From: Rhodospirillales bacterium
GTDB lineage: Bacteria > Pseudomonadota > Alphaproteobacteria > Rhodospirillales > Magnetovibrionaceae
DNA: 64,000 nt
Direction: 5' to 3'
Assembly (NCBI GenBank): GCA_024653965.1
Contig: JANLGW010000043.1
Span: 1 to 64,000, forward strand
Numbering within the stretch: the first letter of the stretch is position 1; the number at the start of each line of letters is the position of its first letter. Positions 8,229-16,678 of this stretch are shown in pieces. The notes under the pieces are model-generated. The model did not search any database, was not told the DNA's origin, and saw nothing but the letters and a program-made list of their open reading frames with translations. The translations under genes and the position numbers were made by a program.

Positions 8229-9059
8229 TCAGACAAACAATGGGCAAAGGGCATCAAAAGTGGCTTCGTCGGGGGCGATTAACAATCGTTCGCCATGCCC
8301 ATGGTGCCGGGGGCTGTAAGGTTTTTTATCGCCGATGGTGCGGGCATATCCGCCCGCTTCCGTCACCAAAAGTGTGCCAGCGGCGTGGTCCCAGGGCATC
8401 ATCTTGCCGCCGTAGAGGGCAAAATGGATCTTGCCCAGCGCCAAGTCCATGTATTCCCGTCCGGCGCAGTGGTAACGCACCAAGTGTTTGGGCAGGCCCG
8501 CCTCGCCCGTTTCTTGGCGGGCCATCAGCTTGGCTTTGATGCCGTCGCCAACCGATCCCATCAGGTTGCTCAGCACACCCGAACCGTTGGCCAGATGTGT
8601 TAAGCTCATTTGCTGCCCCGAAACGAAAGCTCCTTTGCCCCGTTCCACCGTGGCGCAGGTTCCCGAGATGGGGTCTAAAATCCATCCCAATCGCGTTTCG
8701 CCGTTTTCAATGAGCGCGACCATGACGGCAAAACACGGTTTGCCGCGGGCGAAATTGCGCGTGCCATCCACCGGATCGACCACCCACACCGGCCCGTCGC
8801 CGCTTAATTTATCCAAAATTTCAGGGGTTTTGAAACAGCCTTCTTCGCCGATCACGGCGCTGTCGGGCAGTAAACGCAACAGCCCTTCGCGAATGCGGTT
8901 TTCGGCTTCCAGATCGGCGGCGGTCACCAGATCGCCGTGTTTGCCTTTGTGGCGCACGTCGCCTTCGCTTAAGCGACCGAAACGAGACATGACTTCTTGC
9001 TCCGCAACATTGCGGAGCAATTCTTCAACAGCGGGAATAAGCGAATCCATGGCCGCCAT
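8229..9059 (-). CDS. Inositol monophosphatase family phosphatase
   Basis: The 276-residue protein carries the family's metal-binding motifs in order: GEEG (about residue 72), DPVDGT (about 96-101) and WDHAAG (about 223-228). The last usually reads WDxAAG. Members dephosphorylate inositol phosphates, histidinol phosphate, PAP or sugar phosphates with Mg2+. The specificity cannot be read here. Either Met1 or Met4 could be the start because no clear Shine-Dalgarno is visible. Confidence 0.88.
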   Translation of the reverse strand: MAAMDSLIPAVEELLRNVAEQEVMSRFGRLSEGDVRHKGKHGDLVTAADLEAENRIREGLLRLLPDSAVIGEEGCFKTPEILDKLSGDGPVWVVDPVDGTRNFARGKPCFAVMVALIENGETRLGWILDPISGTCATVERGKGAFVSGQQMSLTHLANGSGVLSNLMGSVGDGIKAKLMARQETGEAGLPKHLVRYHCAGREYMDLALGKIHFALYGGKMMPWDHAAGTLLVTEAGGYARTIGDKKPYSPRHHGHGERLLIAPDEATFDALCPLFV

Positions 9060-9074
9060 TGTGGACCAGTAAGG

Positions 9075-9344
9075 TCACGGTGAAAAGGTATCGCGATCGC
9101 GTTTGAAACCGGCCTTCAGCGCATCGAGATACAAATACGTCGATGCGTCGCGTTCGCCCTTTTGTTTCAAGGCGCGCACCACGAAGGCGCAAAACGCCAC
9201 CGCTTCCGCTTTGCCGTGAAGACCGAACGTCTTTGCCACGTCGACCAATCCCTCATGCGTGACTTTTTTTGCCATCACGTTCAATTGGGATTTAACGAGG
9301 CGGTTCTTTTCTCGCCACCTGCGTTGTGCCTCTGGGGTTGCCAT
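9075..9344 (-). CDS. Small conserved-looking hypothetical protein
   Basis: This 89-residue, basic, helical protein begins MATPEAQRRWREKNRLVKSQ. A strong AGGAGGGG precedes the ATG, so translation is likely. The basic N-terminal helix could bind nucleic acid, but no defined fold is recognisable. It lies 15 bp upstream of the phosphatase gene on the same strand and may lead that transcript. The heptamer array lies 84-161 bp upstream of its start. Confidence 0.6.
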   Translation of the reverse strand: MATPEAQRRWREKNRLVKSQLNVMAKKVTHEGLVDVAKTFGLHGKAEAVAFCAFVVRALKQKGERDASTYLYLDALKAGFKRDRDTFSP

Positions 9345-9427
9345 GATTTTTTCCCCTCCTAGTGACTTCTTGTGAGCCCACTTAAATTATCCACTAGTAG
9401 AAGTTAATATTTCATTATGAAAATCAA

Positions 9428-9505
9428 CGATTCGACCATAAACGAATCGAAAAAAGCCGATTCGAGCCGTTCTCGAATCGATAGGGATGGCTCAACCCCG
9501 AATCG
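9428..9505. repeat. Array of five CGATTCG/CGAATCG heptamers
   Basis: Exact heptamers occur at 9428 (CGATTCG), 9443 (CGAATCG), 9458 (CGATTCG), 9474 (CGAATCG) and 9499 (CGAATCG). The two sequences are reverse complements. The first four alternate in orientation at 15, 15 and 16 bp steps. The region is non-coding, between a leftward small gene and unrecognised sequence. A 9-mer TTATCCACT at 9387-9395 differs by one base from a DnaA box. An operator or iteron-like cluster is possible. Confidence 0.6.
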
Positions 9506-9662
9506 AAGCATAAGCGATTATAATGAATGAAGTATTCACGCCGCAGTCAGGGTCGGATCGCTTTAGGGAAAGCGCTTCGCGGACTGCGGGAAAGTCGTTT
9601 TGAAGACTCTATGCGGGGTATTTTATTTGGGGCGAACAACCCAAACAAAGGTGATTGTTTAA

Positions 9663-10250
9663 TCAGTTGGCTGTTTGCGGGGCAGCGAGAGAGATTGCCA
9701 GCTGGAAATTGCCGTTTGGATCGTCACTGGTTGAGAGAACGATCCCAAACATTTCCTGACTGGTGTTCATTCCCTTACTTTCCAGAAGCGCTTTGTATTT
9801 CCCTGATGGATACAAGCCCCAGGTAATTGTCGATAAAGGACCTTCAGCACGCCCCTTTTCCTTGAGGGATAGGCTGCTGTTTTTATCGTTGAAGAGCTGT
9901 TCAAGCTTGGAAACAAAACCTTCCTCCCCCCACCTCCGCACAAATATCGAACACACGCCATCTGTGCGGACGATCAACACAGCATTACCAAGTTGTGGTG
10001 GCAATACCCAACCATCACCTTTAGAATTGCCAAGGAAAGCTTGCGAAGCGTTGGAGGGCAATTTGGGGAAAGATGGCTTCTGCTTGGATTCCAATTCCGC
10101 CTTTAATACAGCAGGTTTGCCAGGATATTTGAGGCATGTTCGCGCAAAGGCAACCAACAGCATATCGCTCTTGGACATGTTTTCTTGAGCTTCTACTGTT
10201 GTAGAAACGAAAATAGACAACGCCACAACAACTGCCAATAACCGCAACAT
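9663..10250 (-). CDS. Exported protein of unknown function
   Basis: The 195-residue product starts at an ATG with a GGGGTG just upstream; an in-frame GTG two codons earlier is the alternative. A signal peptide ends near VEA (about residue 21). The mature protein holds two conserved-looking segments, FARTCLKYPGKP and VRTDGVCSIFVRR, whose two cysteines could pair in the periplasm. It vaguely resembles the NMCC_0638-type exported proteins, but I cannot confirm that. It lies alone next to hflX in an AT-richer stretch. Confidence 0.55.
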   Translation of the reverse strand: MLRLLAVVVALSIFVSTTVEAQENMSKSDMLLVAFARTCLKYPGKPAVLKAELESKQKPSFPKLPSNASQAFLGNSKGDGWVLPPQLGNAVLIVRTDGVCSIFVRRWGEEGFVSKLEQLFNDKNSSLSLKEKGRAEGPLSTITWGLYPSGKYKALLESKGMNTSQEMFGIVLSTSDDPNGNFQLAISLAAPQTAN

Positions 10251-10394
10251 TTTCACCCCAGCCCTAAGATATAGAACCTCAACTTTCAGCTACCATAAGA
10301 TGAATTTATCTAAATGGCACGGACAAAGTGAGGGGGTGATTGCACGACTGGTTAACGTGGCACGAACCCAGGGTTTGGGTTATTTGGCCCGATT

Positions 10395-11831
10395 TTATTT
10401 GGAGCGCATCTGCTCGAAGCGCTGTTTGTTGGCAGGCTCCAACCGGACACAAAGCGTGATCTGCCCGTCTTCGGCGTCGCTGCGTTTGACCACATCGCCG
10501 TGGGAATAAAGCCACGCCAGCATCTTGCCTTCCGACGGCGCCAAGGTGACGTCGAGGGTCTGGTGCGCATGACTGAGCAACCCTTCCATGACGCTCAGCA
10601 GTTCATCGACCCCTTCCCCGCTGACGGCGGAAATGAGCACGATGGGGCTATCGGCGCGTTTAACCTGATTGAACTGGTTGGCGTGGTCTTCTTCGCTCAA
10701 CAGGTCGGCTTTGTTGCGCACCTCGATCAATGCGCCTTGCAGGGCTTGGGCGTCGAGTCCAAGCGTTTTGAGCACGCCTGCCACGTCGGCGGCCTGAGCC
10801 TCGGTATCGGCATGGGCAATGTCGCGCACATGCACCACCACTTCGGCTTCCAGCACTTCTTCGAGCGTGGCGTGGAAGGCTTCGACCAGTTCGTGCGGCA
10901 AATCCGAAATGAAGCCCACCGTGTCGGATAGGATGATGGTGTTGCCGTTGGGCAGCTCCAGCGTGCGCATGGTGGGGTCCAGGGTCGCGAACAACTGGTC
11001 TTTGACGAACACGTCGGCGTTGGTCAAGCGGTTGAACAGCGTCGATTTACCGGCGTTGGTGTACCCCACCAGCGCAACGATAGGATAAGGCACCTTGCGC
11101 CGCGCGGCGCGGTGCAGCTCGCGGGTGCGTTTAACCTCTTTGAGCTGGCGTTTGAGTTTGTCGATGCGCTGATCGATCAAACGGCGGTCGACTTCGATCT
11201 GTGTTTCACCGGGGCCGCCCATGAAACCCGCGCCGCCGCGCTGGCGTTCCAAGTGGGTCCAGGAGCGCACTAGGCGCGAACGCTGATAGGTCATATGCGC
11301 CAATTCGACCTGAAGACGCCCTTCTTTGGTGCGCGCGCGTTCGCCGAAAATTTCCAAGATGATGCCGGTGCGGTCCAACACCTTGCATTCCCAGGCCGTT
11401 TCGATGTTGCGCTGCTGTACCGGGCTTAGGTGCGCATCGATGATGGCGAGGCCCAAGTTTTGAGCTTTGATGATGGTGCCCAACCGCTCCAGCGTGCCTT
11501 TACCGAAGTACGCATTGGGGCGCAAATCGGTGAGGCCGACGATCTCGGCGGCGCAAATGTCTAAATTGATGGCTTCGGCCAATCCGACGATTTCATCCAG
11601 GCGCGCTTGGTGCCCGCGAATAGCGCCTTGACCGGCGGCGGAACTGCGCCCTTTCAGGAAAGGATGCACCACCAGACAGCGGCCAACGCCGCCGTCGCCG
11701 TCACCTTCGTCAGGCCCTTCATCAGGCATGACTAAATCGAGGAATTCGTCATCCTCGTTATCATCGGGATCTTCGATGAGTTCGTCTTCAAGCTTTGCCC
11801 CGGCCCCCCCCTTGGGTGTCAGGTCAGCCAA
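10395..11831 (-). CDS. hflX: Ribosome-associated GTPase HflX
   Basis: The 478-residue GTPase has the HflX N-terminal domain with the glycine-rich GGxGFMGGPGETQIE linker (about 199-213). The GTP-binding motifs follow: GYTNAGKST (256-264), DTVGF (303-307) and NKAD (373-376). HflX binds and splits stalled ribosomes, notably under heat or antibiotic stress. Residues 1-48 form an unusually acidic, probably disordered extension. The gene lies 6 bp after hfq, the usual pairing. Confidence 0.95.
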   Translation of the reverse strand: MADLTPKGGAGAKLEDELIEDPDDNEDDEFLDLVMPDEGPDEGDGDGGVGRCLVVHPFLKGRSSAAGQGAIRGHQARLDEIVGLAEAINLDICAAEIVGLTDLRPNAYFGKGTLERLGTIIKAQNLGLAIIDAHLSPVQQRNIETAWECKVLDRTGIILEIFGERARTKEGRLQVELAHMTYQRSRLVRSWTHLERQRGGAGFMGGPGETQIEVDRRLIDQRIDKLKRQLKEVKRTRELHRAARRKVPYPIVALVGYTNAGKSTLFNRLTNADVFVKDQLFATLDPTMRTLELPNGNTIILSDTVGFISDLPHELVEAFHATLEEVLEAEVVVHVRDIAHADTEAQAADVAGVLKTLGLDAQALQGALIEVRNKADLLSEEDHANQFNQVKRADSPIVLISAVSGEGVDELLSVMEGLLSHAHQTLDVTLAPSEGKMLAWLYSHGDVVKRSDAEDGQITLCVRLEPANKQRFEQMRSK

Positions 11832-11837
11832 AATGGG

Positions 11838-12092
11838 TCACTCCGGATCGTTTTCGACGATTTCCGGTTCAAACAGCTGAACCGGCGTGGACGGCATCAC
11901 GGTGGAAATGGCGTGTTTGTAAACCAACTGCGTATGACCGTCGCGGCGCAGCAGGACCGAGAAATTATCGAACCACGTCACGATGCCCTGCAACTTGACG
12001 CCGTTGACCAAAAACACGGTCACGGGGGTCTTGTTTTTGCGAATGTAGTTGAGGAAGACGTCTTGGACGTTTTGTGATCTTTCCGAAGCCAT
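11838..12092 (-). CDS. hfq: RNA chaperone Hfq
   Basis: The 84-residue protein has the Sm1 motif ([21 protein letters not shown]) and the Sm2 motif ([11 protein letters not shown] with the YKHAIST core). Hfq forms a hexameric ring that pairs small RNAs with mRNAs. The C-terminus is short and acidic, as in many alphaproteobacteria. It heads the hfq-hflX pair and has 166 bp of non-coding DNA upstream, which probably carries its own promoter. It is a natural partner for the small-RNA candidates near 27.6 kb. Confidence 0.97.
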   Translation of the reverse strand: MASERSQNVQDVFLNYIRKNKTPVTVFLVNGVKLQGIVTWFDNFSVLLRRDGHTQLVYKHAISTVMPSTPVQLFEPEIVENDPE

Positions 12093-12258
12093 TTGGAGCC
12101 CCTGTTTTTATCCGGCCTGTTGTTTAAGGCCTGTTATAGATACATTTTTTCAGGCCGCAACACCCTTTGCAACCGTCCGATCTCTTCCATTTTTTAAGGC
12201 TAGCTGCGGATATTGTGTCCCCCGCAATAGAAGCCCCCCCTTAATGGAACGCCAGATA

Positions 12259-12918
12259 TTACAGGTTCTTGGCTAGATTGGAAAGGATTTGCGCGGTGCG
12301 GAAATGGAGCCTGGGTTCGCAGCCCTTGAATTCCCCTTCGCGGGGATCTTCGTCGCGCACCAAAACGCCCAAACACCCGGCGTTTCGCGCGCATTCCAGG
12401 TCAATCGCCGCATCACCGGCGAACCACACGTCGCCGCCCATGGTTATCCCGCTGCCCGCCAGGGCCAAGGCCACCGGGTCGGGCGCAGGTTTGTCGCGCT
12501 CGGCATCACCCGCGCCGATGACCTGGCCAAACAGCCCATCCCAGCCGAGCTTTTTCGCTTCAAGCCTCAGCAGGCGACCATTTTTGTTGCTCACCACGCC
12601 CAAATAAATACCCGCGTTCTTCAATTCCTTGAGCGCCTCGGCGGCACCGTCGAGCGGGTTTAGGCGGTCTAGGTGAATGGCTTCAAAATGGCGGTAAAAT
12701 GCTTCACCGGCGCGTTCCCACGCGTCGCCGAACAAGGCGGGAAAACTGTCGCGCATGGATTTGGCGACGCGTTCACGGGTCTCGGCCATCGTCCAGGGCT
12801 GCAATCCAAATTCGGCAAAGGTGGCGTTCATCGCGTCTTGGATGATGACCCAGCTATCGATCAGGGTGTTATCCCAATCGAACAGGATGGCCTTGGGCTT
12901 TGCAGGTTGGTGCGTCAC
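12259..12918 (-). CDS. HAD-family hydrolase (phosphoglycolate phosphatase-like)
   Basis: The 219-residue protein has HAD motif I (FDWDNTLIDS, nucleophile Asp), motif II (VVSNKNG), the motif III lysine (DKPAPDP) and motif IV (WFAGDAAIDLECA). The helical cap between motifs I and II is of the Gph/beta-phosphoglucomutase type. It probably dephosphorylates a small phosphorylated metabolite; the exact substrate is not visible. Its start overlaps the stop of the aminotransferase gene by the ATGA arrangement, so the two are translationally coupled. Confidence 0.88.
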   Translation of the reverse strand: MTHQPAKPKAILFDWDNTLIDSWVIIQDAMNATFAEFGLQPWTMAETRERVAKSMRDSFPALFGDAWERAGEAFYRHFEAIHLDRLNPLDGAAEALKELKNAGIYLGVVSNKNGRLLRLEAKKLGWDGLFGQVIGAGDAERDKPAPDPVALALAGSGITMGGDVWFAGDAAIDLECARNAGCLGVLVRDEDPREGEFKGCEPRLHFRTAQILSNLAKNL

Positions 12919-13769
12919 TTGTGGTTCTCGATATGCTGGCCGTATAGCTTCAACAGCTTGAGCACAAACGGGCCGGGTTTACCCTCGCCCACGCTTTGCT
13001 CATCGATTTTCACCACCGGGCGGATAAACGCGGTGGTCGAGGTGGTGAACGCTTCGGTAGCGGCTTTAGCCTCGGCGACGCTGAACGGTCTTTCAACATA
13101 GTTAAGGCCATCCTTGGCGGCCAATTGCAGCACCGTTTGGCGGGTGATGCCGCCCAAAATGGCGCTGTCGGTATGGCGCGTGACCAATTCGCCCGCCTTG
13201 GTGACGATCCAGGCGTTGGATGACGTGCCTTCGGTCACATTGCCATCGGCATCCACTTGCCAAGCCTCAAACGCGCCTTTGCTCATCGCCTCGGTCTTGC
13301 CCATGGCGCCAGCCAGCAGCGACACCGTCTTGATGTCGCAGCGTTTCCAGCGAATGTCTTGAATGGTGATGACGCTGACCCCTTGGGCGGTGCGTTCAAA
13401 ATCAAAGGGTTTGAGCCGCTTCGTGGTCATCACCAAAGTCGGCTGCACGTTTTGCGGAAACGAAAAATCGCGGGGGGCTTGGCCGCGCGACACCTGGATA
13501 TAAAGTGCTCCGAACGTGATGCGGTTTTGCCGCAGCAGTTCGCGGATCACCAGCTTCAATGCCGCACGCGACATGGGTTCGGGAATGGAAAGCTCACCCA
13601 GCGATCGGTCCAGGCGGTCGAAATGGCCGTCGCCATCCACCAAACGCCCATGTTGCACGGCGATGACTTCGTAAACCGCGTCGGCAAACTGAAAGCCGCG
13701 GTCTTCGATGTGCACCGAGGCGTCGCGATGCGGCACATAACGGCCATTAACGTAAGAAATGCTGGACAT
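12915..13769 (-). CDS. dat: D-amino acid aminotransferase
   Basis: The 284-residue protein is a class IV PLP aminotransferase. The signature regions are EDRGFQFADAVYEV near the N-terminus, the catalytic lysine in CDIKTVSLL (about residue 147), and EGTSSNAWIV with GGITRQTVL for cofactor phosphate binding. The family interconverts D-alanine and D-glutamate. The conserved place directly after trkA in the ntr block is typical of alphaproteobacteria. Branched-chain aminotransferase activity is the main alternative. Confidence 0.88.
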   Translation of the reverse strand: MSSISYVNGRYVPHRDASVHIEDRGFQFADAVYEVIAVQHGRLVDGDGHFDRLDRSLGELSIPEPMSRAALKLVIRELLRQNRITFGALYIQVSRGQAPRDFSFPQNVQPTLVMTTKRLKPFDFERTAQGVSVITIQDIRWKRCDIKTVSLLAGAMGKTEAMSKGAFEAWQVDADGNVTEGTSSNAWIVTKAGELVTRHTDSAILGGITRQTVLQLAAKDGLNYVERPFSVAEAKAATEAFTTSTTAFIRPVVKIDEQSVGEGKPGPFVLKLLKLYGQHIENHK

Positions 13770-13771
13770 GT

Positions 13772-15148
13772 TTAGAAATACTCAAGCTGAACGGAAAACA
13801 TTTTTTCCACGGTGGAAATCGCTTCTGCGGCGGCGAAGACCACCACGCGGTCGCCCGCGTTAATCACCGTATTGCCGCGCGGATTGATGATTTCGTCGCC
13901 ACGCACCACCGCGCCGATCACCACACCGTCGGGCAGATCGGCTTCACGCAGCGGGATGCCGACCATCGGCGATGTGGTGAGCGCTTCGGCCTCGATCAAT
14001 TCGCCAAACCCTTCGCCCAAGGTATGGACCGAGTGAATGCGGCCCCGGCGAACATGCTGGATGATGGTCGAAACCGTGATGTTGCGCGGATCGACCACCA
14101 CGTCGATGCCCAACGAGCCGATCAGCGGTTCGTATTCGCCTTTGTTGATCAAGGTGATGGCGCGCTGCGCCCCTTCGCGTTTGGCCAATAACGACGACAA
14201 AATGTTGGTTTCGTCGTCATTGGTTACGGCGATGACCGTTTCGGTCATGATCATGTTGGCTTCTTCCATCATCGCACCGTCGAGAACGTCGCCGTGCAGG
14301 ACCATGGTTTTGGACAGGCGGCTGGCGCACTCTTCGGCGCGGAGGGCGTTGTTTTCGATCAGTTTGACGTTGAGGCGGGATTCACTGCCTTCCAGCGCTT
14401 CGGCCAGGAACATGCCGATGTTGCCACCGCCGAAAATGACGATGCGGCGCGCTTCTTTTTCTTCATGGCCGAATGCCGCCATAGCGCGGTCTTGTTTTGC
14501 GGCATCCACCACAAAATAGACGTTGTCGCCGACGCGCAATTGGCTGTCGGAATTCGGGATCGTAAAACGTCCCTCGCGACCGATGCCAACGATGGTCACG
14601 GAAATATCCGGAAAGAGTTGCGTAATCTGGCGCATCGGGGTGTTGAGCAGTGGACATGTTTCGCTGCAGCGCACGCCGAGCAATTTCACCTTGCCGCCGA
14701 CCAGGGGAATGGTTTCAAACGCGCCGGGCATGGCGAGACGGCGCTTGATGGCGCGCGCGACTTCGATTTCCGGCGAAATGATCACATCGATGGGCATGTG
14801 TTCGCGGGAAAACAGATTGGCCCACATGGGCTGCAAATAGGCCTGATGGCGCACGCGGGCGATCTTGGTCGGCACGCCGAACAGGGAATGCGCCACCTGA
14901 CAGGCCACCATGTTGGCTTCGTCCGCCGCCGTCACGGCAATGATCATGTCGCTGTCGTTGGCGCCCGCACGTTCCAAAACATCGGGACGCGAGGCATGCC
15001 CGACCACGCCTTGCACATCCAAGGTGTCGGAAATACGCCGGATCAGTTCCGGCGACTGGTCGATCACGGTGACGTCGTTGTTTTCGCGCGACAGATGCTG
15101 GGCAATGTGAAAGCCCACCTGTCCCGCACCACAAACGATCACTTTCAT
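13772..15148 (-). CDS. trkA: Trk potassium uptake regulator TrkA
   Basis: The 458-residue protein has two RCK units. Each has a Rossmann NAD-binding domain (starting MKVIVCGAGQVG and RRIVIFGGGNIG) followed by a TrkA-C domain, near residues 140-215 and 370-455. It is the cytoplasmic, nucleotide-sensing subunit that gates TrkH/TrkG potassium channels. I chose the ATG at 15148, preceded by AAGGGA, over a TTG two codons upstream; the resulting length matches the family. No trkH is in the window. Confidence 0.95.
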   Translation of the reverse strand: MKVIVCGAGQVGFHIAQHLSRENNDVTVIDQSPELIRRISDTLDVQGVVGHASRPDVLERAGANDSDMIIAVTAADEANMVACQVAHSLFGVPTKIARVRHQAYLQPMWANLFSREHMPIDVIISPEIEVARAIKRRLAMPGAFETIPLVGGKVKLLGVRCSETCPLLNTPMRQITQLFPDISVTIVGIGREGRFTIPNSDSQLRVGDNVYFVVDAAKQDRAMAAFGHEEKEARRIVIFGGGNIGMFLAEALEGSESRLNVKLIENNALRAEECASRLSKTMVLHGDVLDGAMMEEANMIMTETVIAVTNDDETNILSSLLAKREGAQRAITLINKGEYEPLIGSLGIDVVVDPRNITVSTIIQHVRRGRIHSVHTLGEGFGELIEAEALTTSPMVGIPLREADLPDGVVIGAVVRGDEIINPRGNTVINAGDRVVVFAAAEAISTVEKMFSVQLEYF

Positions 15149-15183
15149 GTTCAAATCCCTTCTTTTACAGAGCTTTTTGAGCC

Positions 15184-16584
15184 TTAAGGCTTCTTCACCA
15201 CGTCATCGCCGCCCAGCCCAAGCGACTTCAATTTGCGATGCAAGGCCGAACGTTCCATGCCGACGAATTCCGCCGTGCGTGAGACATTGCCGCCAAAACG
15301 CGTCACCTGGGCGGTCAAATAATCGCGTTCAAAGGTTTCGCGTGCCTGCTTTAGGGGCAATCCCATGATTTCCGCCCCATTGCCGAGACCGGCCGCCAAC
15401 GCCCTGCCATTCGTCACTTCGTTGGGCAAATGCTCGGCAGTGATAGGCATATCTGTCCCGCCTGGCGCCATAATCAGCAGGCGTTCAATGATGTTTTTCA
15501 GTTCTCGCACATTGCCCGGCCAATCGTAGGCCTGCAAGGAGGCGATGGCGTCCTCGGACAGTTTGCGCGGCTGCTGGCCCGCGCGTTTGGCGGCGCGGCC
15601 CATGAAATGTCCGGCCAACATGGGGATATCTTCGCGCCGCCGGGTCAACGCCGGCACGTCGATGGGCACCACGGCCAAACGGTAGAACAGGTCTTCGCGG
15701 AAGTTTCCGGCTTTGATTTCTTCTTGAATGTCGCGCGTGGCGCTCGCCACCACCCGCACGTCGACCTCGATTTTATTCGAGCCGCCGACCCGTTCGAAAA
15801 TTTGCTCTTGCAAGACTCGCACAATTTTTCCCTGGGTTTCCAAGGGCATATCGGTCACTTCGTCTAAAAACAGCGTGCCGGTATGCGCGGCCTCGAAATA
15901 ACCGACCTTGCGCCCGCCTTCCCCGTCTTCCGCCGGGGTTTCGTTGCCGAACAGCTCGATTTCCATGCGGTTGGGTTCCATGGTGGCGCAATTCACCACC
16001 ACAAACGGCCCGCCCGCACGGTTGGAACGGTCGTGCAGCATGCGCGCCACCACCTCCTTGCCGCAGCCACTAGGCCCCGTAATCAACACCCGGGAATTGG
16101 CCGGGGCAACGCGTTCGATCGCTTGGCGCACATGGGAAATGACGCTCGATGCGCCGACCAGATCGTCGCCTGAATCGGTGCGCAGGCGCAGCTCTTCGTT
16201 TTCGCGCCGCAGTCTGGCGGCTTCAATGGCGCGTTCCACCACCAGCACCATGCGGTCGGTCTTAAACGGTTTTTCGATGAAGTCGTAGGCCCCATCCTTG
16301 ATCGCTTTGACGGCGGTTTCCACGGTGCCGTGGCCGCTCATCATCACCACCGGCAGCCCGGGGTGGCGCTTTTTGACGGTGGAAAGGATTTCGAGGCCGT
16401 CCATACGGCTGCCTTGCAGCCAGATATCGAGCAGCACCAAATTGGGGCGACGGGTTTCAATCAGTTCCAATGCCTGGATATCGGACGCGGCTTCGCGGGT
16501 AACGAAGCCTTCGTCTTCCAAGATGCCGGAGACTAAAGTGCGGATGTCCGCTTCGTCGTCGACGATGAGGATGTCTTGCGCCAT
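15184..16584 (-). CDS. ntrX: Two-component response regulator NtrX
   Basis: The 466-residue protein has a receiver domain with phospho-acceptor D53, an AAA+ domain with Walker A GPSGCGKE and Walker B GTLFLDEV, and a C-terminal Fis-type HTH (RTAEFVGMERSALHRKLKSL). At the place where sigma54 activators carry GAFTGA, this protein reads GNETPAEDGEGGRKVGYF, so the sigma54-contacting loop is absent. It is probably phosphorylated by NtrY, encoded just upstream, and linked to redox and nitrogen responses. Confidence 0.95.
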   Translation of the reverse strand: MAQDILIVDDEADIRTLVSGILEDEGFVTREAASDIQALELIETRRPNLVLLDIWLQGSRMDGLEILSTVKKRHPGLPVVMMSGHGTVETAVKAIKDGAYDFIEKPFKTDRMVLVVERAIEAARLRRENEELRLRTDSGDDLVGASSVISHVRQAIERVAPANSRVLITGPSGCGKEVVARMLHDRSNRAGGPFVVVNCATMEPNRMEIELFGNETPAEDGEGGRKVGYFEAAHTGTLFLDEVTDMPLETQGKIVRVLQEQIFERVGGSNKIEVDVRVVASATRDIQEEIKAGNFREDLFYRLAVVPIDVPALTRRREDIPMLAGHFMGRAAKRAGQQPRKLSEDAIASLQAYDWPGNVRELKNIIERLLIMAPGGTDMPITAEHLPNEVTNGRALAAGLGNGAEIMGLPLKQARETFERDYLTAQVTRFGGNVSRTAEFVGMERSALHRKLKSLGLGGDDVVKKP

Positions 16585-16678
16585 GAACGTCTTATACTAC
16601 CTATTTTCAGCAAATGGCTATTCTCACTTTAGCCATGGGGATTGCATGGGGGGACATGCTGAGGCATATCGCCCGAAC

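Noticed and set aside
9527-9826. A 99-codon rightward frame after the heptamer array
   Set aside because: There is no Shine-Dalgarno, it overlaps the end of the exported-protein gene on the other strand, and its composition is not protein-like.
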